64,000 nucleotides of DNA, taken from assembly GCF_927798175.1 (NCBI RefSeq), contig NZ_CAKMMP010000009.1:124001-188000 (forward strand), written 5' to 3'. The position numbers and the translations under genes are program-made. This stretch comes from Paenibacillus sp. JJ-223 (GTDB taxonomy: Bacteria; Bacillota; Bacilli; Paenibacillales; Paenibacillaceae). Under the pieces are notes generated by a model, which ran no database searches, was not told where the DNA came from, and saw nothing but the letters and a program-made list of their open reading frames with translations. Shown here in pieces: positions 25,585 to 36,000 of this stretch; the stretch's first letter is position 1, and each line of letters opens with the position of its first letter.

Positions 25585-27195
25585 TTATCCTGTTTCATGA
25601 GAGCTTTCTCTTTGCTTTTTGCGATAGTCATTGGGACTGCATCCCATTTCCTGTTTAAACAGCTTGGTGAAGTGCGAATAGTTGGTATACCCCACATGTC
25701 TGGCAATGGCATGGACCGATTGCGTGGTCGTTTCCAGAAGATGCCGGGAGGCCGCAAGACGGGTGTGAATGACATAATTGCCGAGTGATATGCCCATCTC
25801 TTTCTTGAACAGCCTTGCGAGATAATCCGGGTTCAGGTAGACCAGATCCCCGAGGCTGTTTCGTGTCAGATCTTCTCCGTAATGAGTGCGTATATAATGG
25901 GTAATCTCGTGTACAACCGACTTCGGCTGCTCGGCAGCATTCAGATATTCCGCAGCCGTATTGACCAGGTAGGCAATGTAGGCTTGCATATCTTCAATCG
26001 AATGCAGGGATTGCATGAACAGTTGATCATTCGTTTTGCCCATATACAGCTTGTGGACTTCAATTTCCTTGCTTTTCAATTGGGCATACACCAGCTGCAC
26101 CAGATCAAGACGCAGCAGGCTCAGAACAGCGGTGCCTACAATGCCTTCGTGTACAAGCTGATGCATATAACGACCGGTTTCATCCAGAAAGGACTGGAAT
26201 CGATTTTCGTTCAGCAATTGCTCGAGCAGTCCCAGGTCAGGCGGCGTGTAATTCAATTGGGGCCTGTTATAGTTCTCCAGCAAAAAGGTCTGGTTGCGGT
26301 GTTTGATTCGCTCTTCATTCATTAACAACAGCTCGTTCACCGTATGGCGAATCTGCCCCAGCGGCAGAGAGAAGCCGATGCTGCAGCAGGCATCCGATTT
26401 CAGGTAATTGTTCACCTCCGGAATGAACGAGCGGCACATGGATTCGATGAGCTGTACATCCGGTAACCTGTTCCATTTTAGAATAACGATCCAGTTATGA
26501 TCCTTGATCTCGGTTATGGCTTCAATCGAAAATAAAGCGTCCTGAAACCGTTCGACCATCACGTTCAAACACGCATAATCAAACAGATTTTTGTCGGTTT
26601 TGCCCAGCGTATGATCATATGGAAACAGGTTCACCAGAATAGGAAGAAATAGGTCCGTTGCTTCGTAAGGCCAATTTTGCTCCGTCAAAAAAGCAGAAAC
26701 ATCGGCGGGGTCAGACAGCACGACTTTACCGGAGATGAGCCTGCGCCAGCTGTCCTCGATGAGCTTGCTTCTATTTTTCTGCCACAGCTCGCCTTCATCA
26801 ATGGCCTTCTTAATAAACTGCTGATCCCTGGCTTTGGCAACCGCCTTTTGAATAATCAGAGTCAGCTTGTCGAATTCGATCGGCTTTAGAAAATAATCAA
26901 AACTTTGCAGCTCGATCGCTTTCTGCGCATAGTTGAAATCGGCATAATTGGTGAGAAAGATCGTCTGTACGCTGTGCGACTCCTCTCGGACCCATGCGAG
27001 CAGCTCGAGCCCGCTTCCCTGGGGCATCTCAATATCGCATATCAAAATCTGAACCGGATGGTTTCGCAAAATTTCTTTGGCTTGCGCAATATTGTAGGCC
27101 GTGAAGATCGTGTCGATCCCGAGGGCCCCCCAGTCGATTTTCTTTTCCAAAGCCATGACAACAAAGTAATCATCGTCAACCAGCAATGCATTCAT
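25585..27195 (-). CDS. YesN-type response regulator (receiver + AraC HTH)
   Basis: 536-aa response regulator. The N-terminal receiver domain (about 1-120) has the acidic pocket DDD at residues 8-10 and the phosphorylated Asp in LICDIEMPQGSG (about 55). A long middle region is followed by a C-terminal AraC-type double HTH (about 430-530; LVYLNPDYLARLFKKEMGISLG, HVGYTNYSHFTKLFKQEMG). It overlaps the 3' end of the sensor kinase gene by 20 bp, with RBS GGGAGAGGTGG. The paired kinase and the divergent LplB/LplC operon make it the likely activator of that importer. Candidate binding sites lie at 29043-29164. Confidence 0.93.
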   Translation of the reverse strand: MNALLVDDDYFVVMALEKKIDWGALGIDTIFTAYNIAQAKEILRNHPVQILICDIEMPQGSGLELLAWVREESHSVQTIFLTNYADFNYAQKAIELQSFDYFLKPIEFDKLTLIIQKAVAKARDQQFIKKAIDEGELWQKNRSKLIEDSWRRLISGKVVLSDPADVSAFLTEQNWPYEATDLFLPILVNLFPYDHTLGKTDKNLFDYACLNVMVERFQDALFSIEAITEIKDHNWIVILKWNRLPDVQLIESMCRSFIPEVNNYLKSDACCSIGFSLPLGQIRHTVNELLLMNEERIKHRNQTFLLENYNRPQLNYTPPDLGLLEQLLNENRFQSFLDETGRYMHQLVHEGIVGTAVLSLLRLDLVQLVYAQLKSKEIEVHKLYMGKTNDQLFMQSLHSIEDMQAYIAYLVNTAAEYLNAAEQPKSVVHEITHYIRTHYGEDLTRNSLGDLVYLNPDYLARLFKKEMGISLGNYVIHTRLAASRHLLETTTQSVHAIARHVGYTNYSHFTKLFKQEMGCSPNDYRKKQRESSHETG

Positions 27196-28927
27196 GGTTT
27201 GCCACCTCTCCCGAAGGTTCTGAATTCAGTAAGATTTTAGGCAAGGAAAGCGTGATTCGCGCACCGCTTGCGTCGTTTGCAAACGTAATCGTCGCTTCAT
27301 GCCGATACAGCAGCTCCAAACGTTGAATGGTATTCATAATGCCGATCCGGTTGCCGCCGGTTTGTTCCAGTGCTTCCCCGCGCATCAATGCGTCAAGAAT
27401 TTCCGGACTGAATCCGGGTCCCGTGTCGGAGATCTGGATGAGCACAACATCGCCATGCTCTCGTCGCTCTTGCGTTACGGACAACGTAATACATAATTCC
27501 CGATCCCGCGAGACGCCGTATTTGACGGCATTTTCAATAAATGTCTGTATAACAAGCGGTGGCACAGCGACACCCGTGATCCCCTCGGACTGTTCGATCC
27601 GATAGGAGAAAGCATCCCGGTAACGTGATTTCTGGATGTCCAGAAACGTTCTCGCATGTTCGATTTCATTCTCCAGCAGAACGAAATTATCTCCGCTTTG
27701 AAAGATATAACGGAAATATCGGGACGTAGCCAGGGCCATGCTTTCAATCTCTTTATACATTTGCATCTGCGCCATACTGTACATGCTCGTCAGGCAATTC
27801 AGAAAAAAGTGGGGTTTGATCTGTAACTTCATATAATCCAAACGTATTTTCTGTTTCTCCAATTCCTGCTCGTAGCGATCAATCTTGAATCGTTTAATCT
27901 GGCCCACCAGTTCCTTGAACTGTGCATTGACCTGCTCCAGTTCCATAATCCGGCTGCTTTTGAGGTCTGCTGCCTCATCGCCTTCGTTAATGAGGGCAAG
28001 ATTTTTGGAAAATCGCTGAATGGGAACAAGCAGATTTGTTCTGAAAAACATTAGGATTGCGCTTAATGAGCAGGTTACAATCAGAAAAAGCAGCATGATG
28101 AGCAGCTGGGCCACCATGATTTTCTCAAATGCACCAAACTTGATGACCATACGCGCGCTGAAATCCGCATTCGAGAAGTCGCTGCTGACGACATTGTGCG
28201 ATTGGAGCACATCCATGAAGGAAGGCTGCGGGTCTGCCGTGTTTTCTCCGCTGGCAGGTCCGGAAAGCTGCATGCCGTTCTCATCCACCAGAGAGGCGTA
28301 TCCGTTGGCGCCCAGATTCATTTGCTGCAATGGGGCAATGAGATCATCTGCAGATATCAACGCGATAAGATACCGATTGTAGTACGGCGCAATATTGATC
28401 AGATAAGAAGTACCGTTCACATGGATGGGTGTCCAATGGGAGTAGAACTTCTCATATACCCCTTTTTCACGAGTCAAGGTGATGATCTGTCTTTTCACTT
28501 CCGAATAGTCCGAATAAGAGATGCTTATTGGCGCACAGTTGAGGAAGTATTCGCTGCTTTCCAAATAATAAAAGAAATTGTAGGACTGGCTATAGTTTCG
28601 CTGCAGTTCGGCAAAAAGCTTATGCAGCTTCTCATTGGACTTCAGAAATGGAATGCTGTTTACGCCATACGTATTCATCGTGTCGAGATTTTCGTCGTTG
28701 GCCAGCGTCCATCCCATGAAATGATTAATGTAGGCAAAATCATGATTAATGCGATTAATGTACAAATCAGCGGTATTTTGCAAATATTGGGCGGATTGCT
28801 GCTTGACCAGGGAGATCGAAGCGATGCTGATGATCAGGTCCAGAACGAACACGACAAATGAAATGACGAACATCATGCGAATGTAATGCCGAATGGGATA
28901 GGGCTTGATGGCGTTCAGGTTTGCCAT
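27176..28927 (-). CDS. YesM-type sensor histidine kinase
   Basis: About 583-aa membrane kinase. It has a TM segment near residues 15-38, an extracytoplasmic sensor of about 250 residues, a second TM near 280-300, a HAMP linker, and the His_kinase domain with the phospho-acceptor in KPHFFLNCL. An HATPase domain follows (FIENAVKYG; DTGPGFS). I favour ATG 28927 because a possible -10 (TATACT on the minus strand at 28993-28988) lies between it and the upstream ATG 29095, and the extra 56 residues look non-coding. The RBS at 28927 is weak. Family members sense extracellular sugars, often with a binding protein. Confidence 0.9.
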   Translation of the reverse strand: MANLNAIKPYPIRHYIRMMFVISFVVFVLDLIISIASISLVKQQSAQYLQNTADLYINRINHDFAYINHFMGWTLANDENLDTMNTYGVNSIPFLKSNEKLHKLFAELQRNYSQSYNFFYYLESSEYFLNCAPISISYSDYSEVKRQIITLTREKGVYEKFYSHWTPIHVNGTSYLINIAPYYNRYLIALISADDLIAPLQQMNLGANGYASLVDENGMQLSGPASGENTADPQPSFMDVLQSHNVVSSDFSNADFSARMVIKFGAFEKIMVAQLLIMLLFLIVTCSLSAILMFFRTNLLVPIQRFSKNLALINEGDEAADLKSSRIMELEQVNAQFKELVGQIKRFKIDRYEQELEKQKIRLDYMKLQIKPHFFLNCLTSMYSMAQMQMYKEIESMALATSRYFRYIFQSGDNFVLLENEIEHARTFLDIQKSRYRDAFSYRIEQSEGITGVAVPPLVIQTFIENAVKYGVSRDRELCITLSVTQERREHGDVVLIQISDTGPGFSPEILDALMRGEALEQTGGNRIGIMNTIQRLELLYRHEATITFANDASGARITLSLPKILLNSEPSGEVANHECIAG

Positions 28928-29038
28928 GAACAATGCACCCGCTTTCTGGATTGCTTCGTTATGAATGCGCTTTAATATCTCAGGAATAGTATAAAACCTT
29001 TGCTTGAAAAAAGCATAAAGATTTGCTTTTTTGGGGTT

Positions 29039-29172
29039 CAGAAGTCCGGAATACACATATGAAAGTCCGGATCGCGATATGTTTTGTGCCAGCAAGCATT
29101 CGGGTTACGCATAAGCGTTCAAAAAAGGAACATCAGAAGTCCGAATACCGTCCCTAGGGGTCCGATATAGCG
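29039..29172. promoter_or_regulatory. Paired AGTCCG half-sites: candidate YesN-type operators
   Basis: Two similar modules lie in the divergent promoter region. Module 1 has AGTCCG at 29043-29048 and 29064-29069. Module 2 has AGTCCG at 29138-29143 and GGTCCG at 29159-29164. In each, the half-sites are 21 bp apart (two helical turns) and preceded by CAGA. The modules are 95 bp apart. Module 2 ends 22 bp before a -10 TATACT (29187-29192) of the LplB operon, the position expected for an AraC-type activator. Module 1 lies about 50 bp upstream of the kinase -10. Confidence 0.6.
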
Positions 29173-29265
29173 AAGGGGAAGTCGTTTATACTGAAGCTAA
29201 TCCAGCGCTGACAGGTCCAAGCGGGAAAGCAGCACCAGTATATGTACGGGAGGGAAGGGAAAACC

Positions 29266-30189
29266 ATGAGGACCAATGCACTTTATTTAGGAAAAACAAT
29301 GGAGAGAATCAGGCGTAATTGGGGGCTTTACGTTTTACTTTTTCCGGCTGTTCTGTTAACACTGTTATTCGCCTATAAGCCGATGTACGGCGTCATCATC
29401 GCATTTAAGGATTATAGTCCGGCGTCGGGAATCGGAGGCAGCCCATGGGCGGGGTTCAAGTACTTTGAAAAGTTTTTTCATTCCTATCAATTTACCAATA
29501 CGATTCGGAATACACTTGTGATCAGTCTGTACAGCTTGGCTACGTTTCCGATCCCGATTATGCTTGCGCTTCTGGTGAACCAGATGAGAGCAGGGAGGTT
29601 TAAAAAGTTTTTCCAGACCGTCTCCTATATGCCTCACTTTATATCAACGGTAGTTATGGTCGGATTGATGCTGATTCTGCTCTCGCCCAGTACGGGGCTC
29701 GTCGGCAATGTGTATCAGTTGTTTGGAGCACAAGCACCGGACTTAATGGGCTCATCGGCTCTGTTCAGCAGCGTGTATGTGTGGTCTGACGTATGGCAGC
29801 ATGTCGGTTGGGACAGCATCATCTATATTGCCGCGTTGTCTGCCGTAGATCCAAGCCTCTATGAAGCGGCAACGGTCGATGGGGCAAGCCGGTGGCACAA
29901 GATTCGTTATATTGATATTCCGATGCTGATGCCGACGGCGATCACGCTGCTCATTCTGCGAATGGGCGGACTACTGGGCGTAGGATTTGAGAAGGTCTAT
30001 CTCATGCAGAATGACTTGAACATCCTCTCCAGTGAGATTCTGTCCACGTATGTCTACAAAATCGGTTTGCTGAGCAGTCAATACAGCTTCTCCTCGGCGA
30101 TCAACCTGTTTAATACGGTGATTAATTTCATTTTGCTTATTCTGGTCAATCAGTTGTCCAAGAAATACAGCGAGAACAGCCTATGGTAG
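29266..30189 (+). CDS. LplB/YtcP-family polysaccharide ABC transporter permease
   Basis: 307-aa permease with six TM segments, first of a three-gene importer operon. The LplB-type N-terminus (NWGLYVLLFPAVLLTLLFAYKPMYGVIIAFKDY) and the coupling loop YEAATVDGASRWHKIRYIDIP (about 203-223) are present. Start ATG 29266, with GGGAGGGAAGGG upstream. ATG 29242 in the same frame overlaps no good RBS. The gene is divergent from the YesM/YesN pair. There is no ATPase gene in the operon. Confidence 0.92.
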   Translation: MRTNALYLGKTMERIRRNWGLYVLLFPAVLLTLLFAYKPMYGVIIAFKDYSPASGIGGSPWAGFKYFEKFFHSYQFTNTIRNTLVISLYSLATFPIPIMLALLVNQMRAGRFKKFFQTVSYMPHFISTVVMVGLMLILLSPSTGLVGNVYQLFGAQAPDLMGSSALFSSVYVWSDVWQHVGWDSIIYIAALSAVDPSLYEAATVDGASRWHKIRYIDIPMLMPTAITLLILRMGGLLGVGFEKVYLMQNDLNILSSEILSTYVYKIGLLSSQYSFSSAINLFNTVINFILLILVNQLSKKYSENSLW

Positions 30190-30205
30190 AGGGGAGAGAA
30201 ACCAA

Positions 30206-31126
30206 ATGAGCGTTATGGAGCCGGCCGCTATGACCAGAACTCCCCGAGTGAAGCGACGATCACGCATGACGGTTGGAGAGGCCGTGCTGTATGCCTTTGC
30301 CATTCTTTTTCTGATTGCGGTCATTTACCCGATTTATTTTATCGTCATCGCCTCCTTCAGCGATCCTTCCGCTGTGGCTAACGGACAGGTGTGGTTCTTC
30401 CCCAAAGGTTTTACGCTGGAAGGATATAAGGAACTGCTGCGGCATGACAATATCTGGATCGGATATCGAAATACCATTCTATATACGGTGGTAGGAACGT
30501 TGATCGGACTTGTCGTTAATATTTCGGCGGCTTATGCATTATCGAGAAAGGATCTGGTCGGCCGAAAATTTTTCTCGCTGTTCTTTATTTTTACGATGTT
30601 CTTTAGCGGCGGATTGATTCCAACCTTCCTGACCATTCGCGATTTTCATCTCTACGACACGTTTCTGGTGATGGTGCTTCCGTTCTCTGTGGTGGTGTTC
30701 GATATGATCGTTGCCCGGACCTTCTTCCAGACCAGCATTCCCGGGGATTTATGGGAAGCCGCCCAGATCGATGGCTGCGGTAATCTGCGGTATTTTGCGT
30801 TGATTGTACTGCCGCTGTCCAAAGCGATCATCGCGGTTCTGGGATTATGGATTGCCGTAGGGTATTGGAATTCATATTTTAATGCCCTGATCTATCTGAA
30901 AGACCCTAATCTGTATCCGCTTCAATTGATCCTGCGCAACATTCTCATCACGAATCAGATGCAATCCGGCATGGGAACCGGAGAAGCTGCGCAAGTCGCC
31001 CTGCGTCTTGCCAATCTGATGAGATATTCCGTGATTATTATCGCCACGATTCCGATCATGTGCGTCTATCCGTTCATCCAAAAGTATTTCAATCAGGGGG
31101 TGATGATCGGCGCAGTGAAAGAATAA
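30206..31126 (+). CDS. LplC/YtcP-family carbohydrate ABC transporter permease
   Basis: 306-aa second permease with six TM segments and loop WEAAQIDGCGNLRYFALIVLP. The MalG-like ending IQKYFNQGVMIGAVKE is diagnostic of the LplC group. RBS GAGGGGAGAG sits 16 bp after the previous stop. It forms the heterodimeric channel with the product of 29266-30189. Confidence 0.92.
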   Translation: MSVMEPAAMTRTPRVKRRSRMTVGEAVLYAFAILFLIAVIYPIYFIVIASFSDPSAVANGQVWFFPKGFTLEGYKELLRHDNIWIGYRNTILYTVVGTLIGLVVNISAAYALSRKDLVGRKFFSLFFIFTMFFSGGLIPTFLTIRDFHLYDTFLVMVLPFSVVVFDMIVARTFFQTSIPGDLWEAAQIDGCGNLRYFALIVLPLSKAIIAVLGLWIAVGYWNSYFNALIYLKDPNLYPLQLILRNILITNQMQSGMGTGEAAQVALRLANLMRYSVIIIATIPIMCVYPFIQKYFNQGVMIGAVKE

Positions 31127-31165
31127 GGCAGATGATCATTCATTACGAATCAAGGAGGGTCACAC

Positions 31166-32779
31166 ATGGGGAAAAAGATTGGCAAGAAATTTTTCACCAA
31201 AATGAATAGTTTGCTGCTCGTCACAGCGATGCTGGCAAGCGTTGTCGGGTGCAGCAGCGGAAATAGCGGCGAGGCCGCCGAGACTCCGATATCAAGCGAT
31301 TTTAATAAAGAAGGTCTGCCAATTGTTAATAATCCTGTAACACTCAAAGTACTGACGGTTCGCTGGGGCAACATGGGTGACACCTTTACCCAGAACCAAT
31401 GGCTTAAGGATTTGGAGAAGGAGACCAATGTGAACATTGAGTGGCAGGTCATGTCCTCCAACGATTGGGGTGAACAGAAATCCATCATGCTTGCCAGTGG
31501 CACGCTCCCGGACATTATTTTGGGGGACCAGGTGTTCAGCGATTCGGACATTGTCAATAACCTGAGCTATTTCCGTCCGCTGAATGAATATATCGATTCG
31601 TATATGCCTAACTTGAAGGCGGCGATGGAAGAGACGCCGGAGATGAAGAAAATAAGCACATTTCCTGACGGCAAAATTTACTCGATGCCCACCCGATTGC
31701 CTGCCCGTCCGAAGAGCAGGAATCAGCCTGTCATCAACAAGGCATGGCTCGATAAACTGGGATTGAAGGCACCTACGACGACAGAGGAACTGTATCAGGT
31801 GTTGAAAGCGTTTAAGGAGAACGATCCGAACGGAAACGGTAAACCGGATGAAATTCCGTACACGGAAACGGGTCTGAATATGGACTTTCTGAATCCGTTC
31901 GGGATCACCGATATTAATGCCAGCAGCATGATCATTCAGGATGGAAAACCGGTCTTCTATCCGACAACGGAAGCATATAAAGAAGCACTTATTTACACAC
32001 ACAAGCTGTATTCGGAAGGTCTGATCGATCAGGAACTGTTCACCCAAGACAACACGATGACGTCAGCCAAATGGCAAAATGCAGACATTCCTATCGTCGG
32101 CTTCAGCAACCAGTGGACGCCTGACGCGGTGTTTGGCAAGTGGAGCGACCAGTACGAAGCGATTGCGCCCATTGCCGGACCGGATGGCAAACGTTATCAG
32201 CCAGGCGACCCCGGCGGCATGAATCTGGCCCGCAATGAACTCCTCATTACAAGCTCATGTACGGTTCCGGAAGTCGCGGCACGCTGGGCCGACCAATTTT
32301 ATACCAATGAAGCAAGCATTCAGAACTTCTGGGGGGCGATCGGAACGGTCATCGAGAAAAATGATGATGGCACATACACGCTCATGGACCCGCCGGCAGG
32401 CACCAGCGCCGATGCCTGGTACTGGGAGCAATCCCTGCGCGACTTTGGCCCGAAATATGTAAGCCCTTCCTTTGAAGAGAAAATCAAGCTTAATCCGCAG
32501 GCGGGTGACGGACTCAAGCTGCAAATCGATCAATTGGGCAGCGCAGATGTAACAACCCCCTACCCAAAGGTCATGTACAATGCGGAAGAGTTTCAGGAAC
32601 TGCCGACGCTGACAACGGATATTGATGGCTATGTGGCCACCATGCGTGCTCAGTGGGTCACCAAAGGCGGCATTGAAGAGGGCTGGGATGCGTATGTCAA
32701 AAAGCTGAACGACATGGGACTTGAACGGTTAGTGACCATCCGTAATGATGCCTTCGAGCGGTATATGAACGTTAAATAG
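31166..32779 (+). CDS. LplA-type extracellular solute-binding lipoprotein
   Basis: 537-aa binding protein, the larger size typical of LplA partners of LplB/LplC. A signal peptide ends with lipobox VVGC (about residues 25-28), then a Ser/Gly/Glu linker. The segment FKENDPNGNGKPDEIPY is a calcium-binding-like loop common in this family. It probably binds an oligosaccharide outside the cell. RBS AAGGAGGG lies just upstream. Downstream is the repeat element at 32819 and then the multidomain beta-helix enzyme, whose products may be its ligand. Confidence 0.9.
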   Translation: MGKKIGKKFFTKMNSLLLVTAMLASVVGCSSGNSGEAAETPISSDFNKEGLPIVNNPVTLKVLTVRWGNMGDTFTQNQWLKDLEKETNVNIEWQVMSSNDWGEQKSIMLASGTLPDIILGDQVFSDSDIVNNLSYFRPLNEYIDSYMPNLKAAMEETPEMKKISTFPDGKIYSMPTRLPARPKSRNQPVINKAWLDKLGLKAPTTTEELYQVLKAFKENDPNGNGKPDEIPYTETGLNMDFLNPFGITDINASSMIIQDGKPVFYPTTEAYKEALIYTHKLYSEGLIDQELFTQDNTMTSAKWQNADIPIVGFSNQWTPDAVFGKWSDQYEAIAPIAGPDGKRYQPGDPGGMNLARNELLITSSCTVPEVAARWADQFYTNEASIQNFWGAIGTVIEKNDDGTYTLMDPPAGTSADAWYWEQSLRDFGPKYVSPSFEEKIKLNPQAGDGLKLQIDQLGSADVTTPYPKVMYNAEEFQELPTLTTDIDGYVATMRAQWVTKGGIEEGWDAYVKKLNDMGLERLVTIRNDAFERYMNVK

Positions 32780-32818
32780 GCTGGAAATCAGCCGTGCACT
32801 TTATTGTATAAAAAATTT

Positions 32819-33012
32819 GCTATATAAATCGCAGAAAACATCCATGCGTTAACGGAGAGGCAGAACCGATCTTAAGAAGCGAAGCGTTCGCGTTTATCAC
32901 CGGATTTTCCCTTTGAAAAAGGGGATTCAAAAAAATCCGGGGATAACAGCGATCGAAGATGGTACTGCGCTCGTAGTGGCCCAGATGGAGTTATTACTGC
33001 GGTTTATATAGC
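32819..33012 (+). repeat. TIR-bounded intergenic element (194 bp, short form)
   Basis: Termini GCTATATAAATCGCAG (32819-32834) and CTGCGGTTTATATAGC (32997-33012): a 16-bp inverted repeat with one mismatch. The interior is GTTAACGGAGAGGCAGAACC, GAAGCGAAGCG, then TTATCACCGGATTTT paired with AAAATCCGGGGATAA around an inner CCCTTT-GAA-AAAGGG hairpin, then CAGCGATCGAAGATGG and ACTGCGCTCGTAGT. It lacks the AGCTTTCT hairpin of the longer copies. It ends 18 bp before the next ATG. Confidence 0.88.
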
Positions 33013-33030
33013 AGCCTGAGGAGGAATTCA

Positions 33031-36000
33031 ATGCGCAACAAATACTTCGTCTGGTCACTCGTATTAACGATGCTGGTCTCGAACGTATTCCTGACCATGG
33101 GATCTCCTGCCAAAGTATCGGCTGCTGGCGGGGCGAATCTGGCACTGGGCAAACTGGTGACCGCGAGCAGCTATAACCAAACGTACAGCCCGGCCCATGT
33201 GATCGACAATAATCAGGCGACCTATTGGGAGAGTGCAAACAACGCGTTTCCGCAATGGATTCAAGTGGATCTTGGAGCGAATACGAAAATTGACCAAATC
33301 AAAATGAAGCTGCCCGCAGCCTGGGAAACGCGTACCCAGACGATCGCCGTTCAAGGCAGCACAAACGGTTCAACGTTTACAGACATCGTGGATGCCAAGG
33401 ATTATGGTTTTGATCCATCCGTGGCGGAGAATACGGTTACAGTTGATTTTGAAGCAACAGAAACAAGGTATGTGCGTCTCCAGATGACCGGAAATACCGA
33501 ATGGCCCGCTGCGCAATTGTCCGAATTGGAAATGTACGGTCCATCTTCTCAGGTACCAAACCCTGACCCGACAGAACCCGGGGCGCCTGTGGAAGGAACA
33601 AATATTGCGCTGGGCAAAGCAATCACTGCGTCGTCCAGCACTCAGTCTTATGCTGCTGCGAATGCAAACGATAACAATATCAATACGTACTGGGAAGGGG
33701 GCAGCCATCCAAGCTCGCTGACGCTGGATCTCGGCTCCAATCATCAGATTACATCCATCGTACTGAAGCTGAACCCCGATCCGGTCTGGAGTACCCGTAC
33801 GCAGACGATTCAAGTGTTAGGACATCACCAGGACACAACCACATTCAGCAATCTGGTTTCCGCCCAATCGCACACGTTTAACCCGGCTTCCGGCAATGCC
33901 GTGACGATTCCTGTGACGGCAACGGTTAAACGTCTGCAATTAAACATTACGGCGAACTCGGGCGCTCCCGCAGGGCAAATTGCTGAATTTCAGGTATTTG
34001 GCACCCCTGCGCCGAATCCCGATCTGACGATTACAGGCATGTCCTGGACGCCATCTTCACCCATCGAGAACAGTCCGATTACGCTTCATGCCATTGTCAA
34101 AAACATTGGCTCTGCCGCTTCTCCGGTCTCTACCGTCAACTTTTATCTGAACAATGAGCTGGCTGGTTCGGCATCCGTAAACGCTTTGCAGGCAGGGGCT
34201 TCAACAACGGTATCGCTTGACATCGGCAATCGGAGCGCTTCATCATACACGCTTAGTGCAAAGGTGGATGAGAACAACCAGATCGTCGAAGAGAATGAAA
34301 GCAACAACCATTATACGCATTCATCTTCCTTAGTCATCGCACCGATTACAAGCTCAGACCTGGTAGGGACGGTCTCTTGGAGCCCGAGCAATCCTACCGC
34401 AAACAGCACGGTAGCTTTTACCGTTAATCTGAAAAATCAGGGGAATCAGGCTTCGGCAGGCGGTGCGCATGGGGTTACGGTTGTTCTCAAAAATGCTGCG
34501 GGAGCAACAATTCAGACATACTCCGGCTCGTATAACGGCGTATTGGCACCGGGAGCATCCGTCAATGTCAATGTCGGCAGCTGGACGGCTGCAAACGGTA
34601 CCTATAATGTGACAACCACCGTTGCCGTCGATGGCAATGAAGCCCCGGTAAAACAATCGAACAACGTAACGACCACCGCGCTGACCGTATACTCTGCCCG
34701 CGGTGCGAGCATGCCTTATACAAGGTATGATACGGATGATGCTGCTCGTGGCGGCGGTGCAGCGCTGAAGTCAGCACCGACGTTCGATCAGGCATTGACG
34801 GCGTCGGAAGCCTCAGGACAGAAATATATTGCTCTGCCATCCAACGGCTCCTATGCACAATGGACGGTCAGACAAGGCGAAGGAGGCGCAGGCGTTACGA
34901 TGCGATTTACGATGCCGGATTCGGCAGACGGCATGGGGCTGGATGGATCACTGGACGTGTATGTAAATGGCAGCAAGGCGAAGACGGTTCCCCTGACCTC
35001 CTATTACAACTGGCAGTACTTCTCCAGCGATCATCCGGGAGATACGCCAAGCGCCGGGCGCCCGCTGTTCCGTTTTGACGAGGTTCACTGGAAACTGGAT
35101 ACACCTCTGAAAGCCGGGGACACGATTCGGATCCAGAAGACCAACGGGGATAACCTGGAATATGGCGTCGATTTTCTTGAAATCGAATCCGTACCTGCCG
35201 CCATCCCGCGTCCGGCCAACGCTGTTTCGGTAACCGATTTCGGTGCGGTGGCGAACGATGGCAAGGACGACCTTGCCGCATTCGAAGCAGCCGTTCAATC
35301 CGCCGTTTCTACAGGCAAAACATTATACATCCCGGAAGGCACATTCCATCTGGGCAATATGTGGAAGATTGGCACGCCCGCCAATATGATCGATAACCTC
35401 ACCGTTGTTGGTGCAGGCATTTGGTATACGAATATTCAATTCACCAATCCGAACGCGGCATCAGGAGGTATTTCCCTCCGTGTGCAAGGCAAACTGGATT
35501 TCAGCAATGTCTACATGAACTCCATGCTGCGCTCACGCTACAGCGAGAACGCAGTCTACAAGGGATTTATGGACAATTTCGGTAAAAACTCGAAAATCAG
35601 CAATGTATGGGTGGAGCATTTTGAATGCGGGTTCTGGGTAGGGGATTATGCACACACCCCGGCGATGATTGCCGATGGCTTGGTGATTGAGAACAGCCGC
35701 ATTCGGAATAACCTTGCTGACGGTGTCAACTTTGCCCAAGGCACGAGCAACTCGACGGTGCGCAACAGCAGCGTCCGGAACAACGGCGATGATGGTCTGG
35801 CCGTATGGACCAGCAATGTGAACGGTGCACCTGCCGGGGTGAACAACACCTTCTCGTTCAACACCATCGAGAACAATTGGCGCGCAGCGGGAATCGCCTT
35901 CTTTGGCGGCAGTGGGCATAAGGCAACGAACAATCGGATTGTTGACACGGTTGGCGGTTCGGCGATCCGAATGAATACCGTTTTCCCGGGATATCATTTC

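Noticed and set aside
32819..33012. Element copies as simple rho-independent terminators or as a known cis-regulatory leader
   Set aside because: They have matched terminal inverted repeats, occur in both orientations and include partial copies, which a terminator or riboswitch leader would not show.
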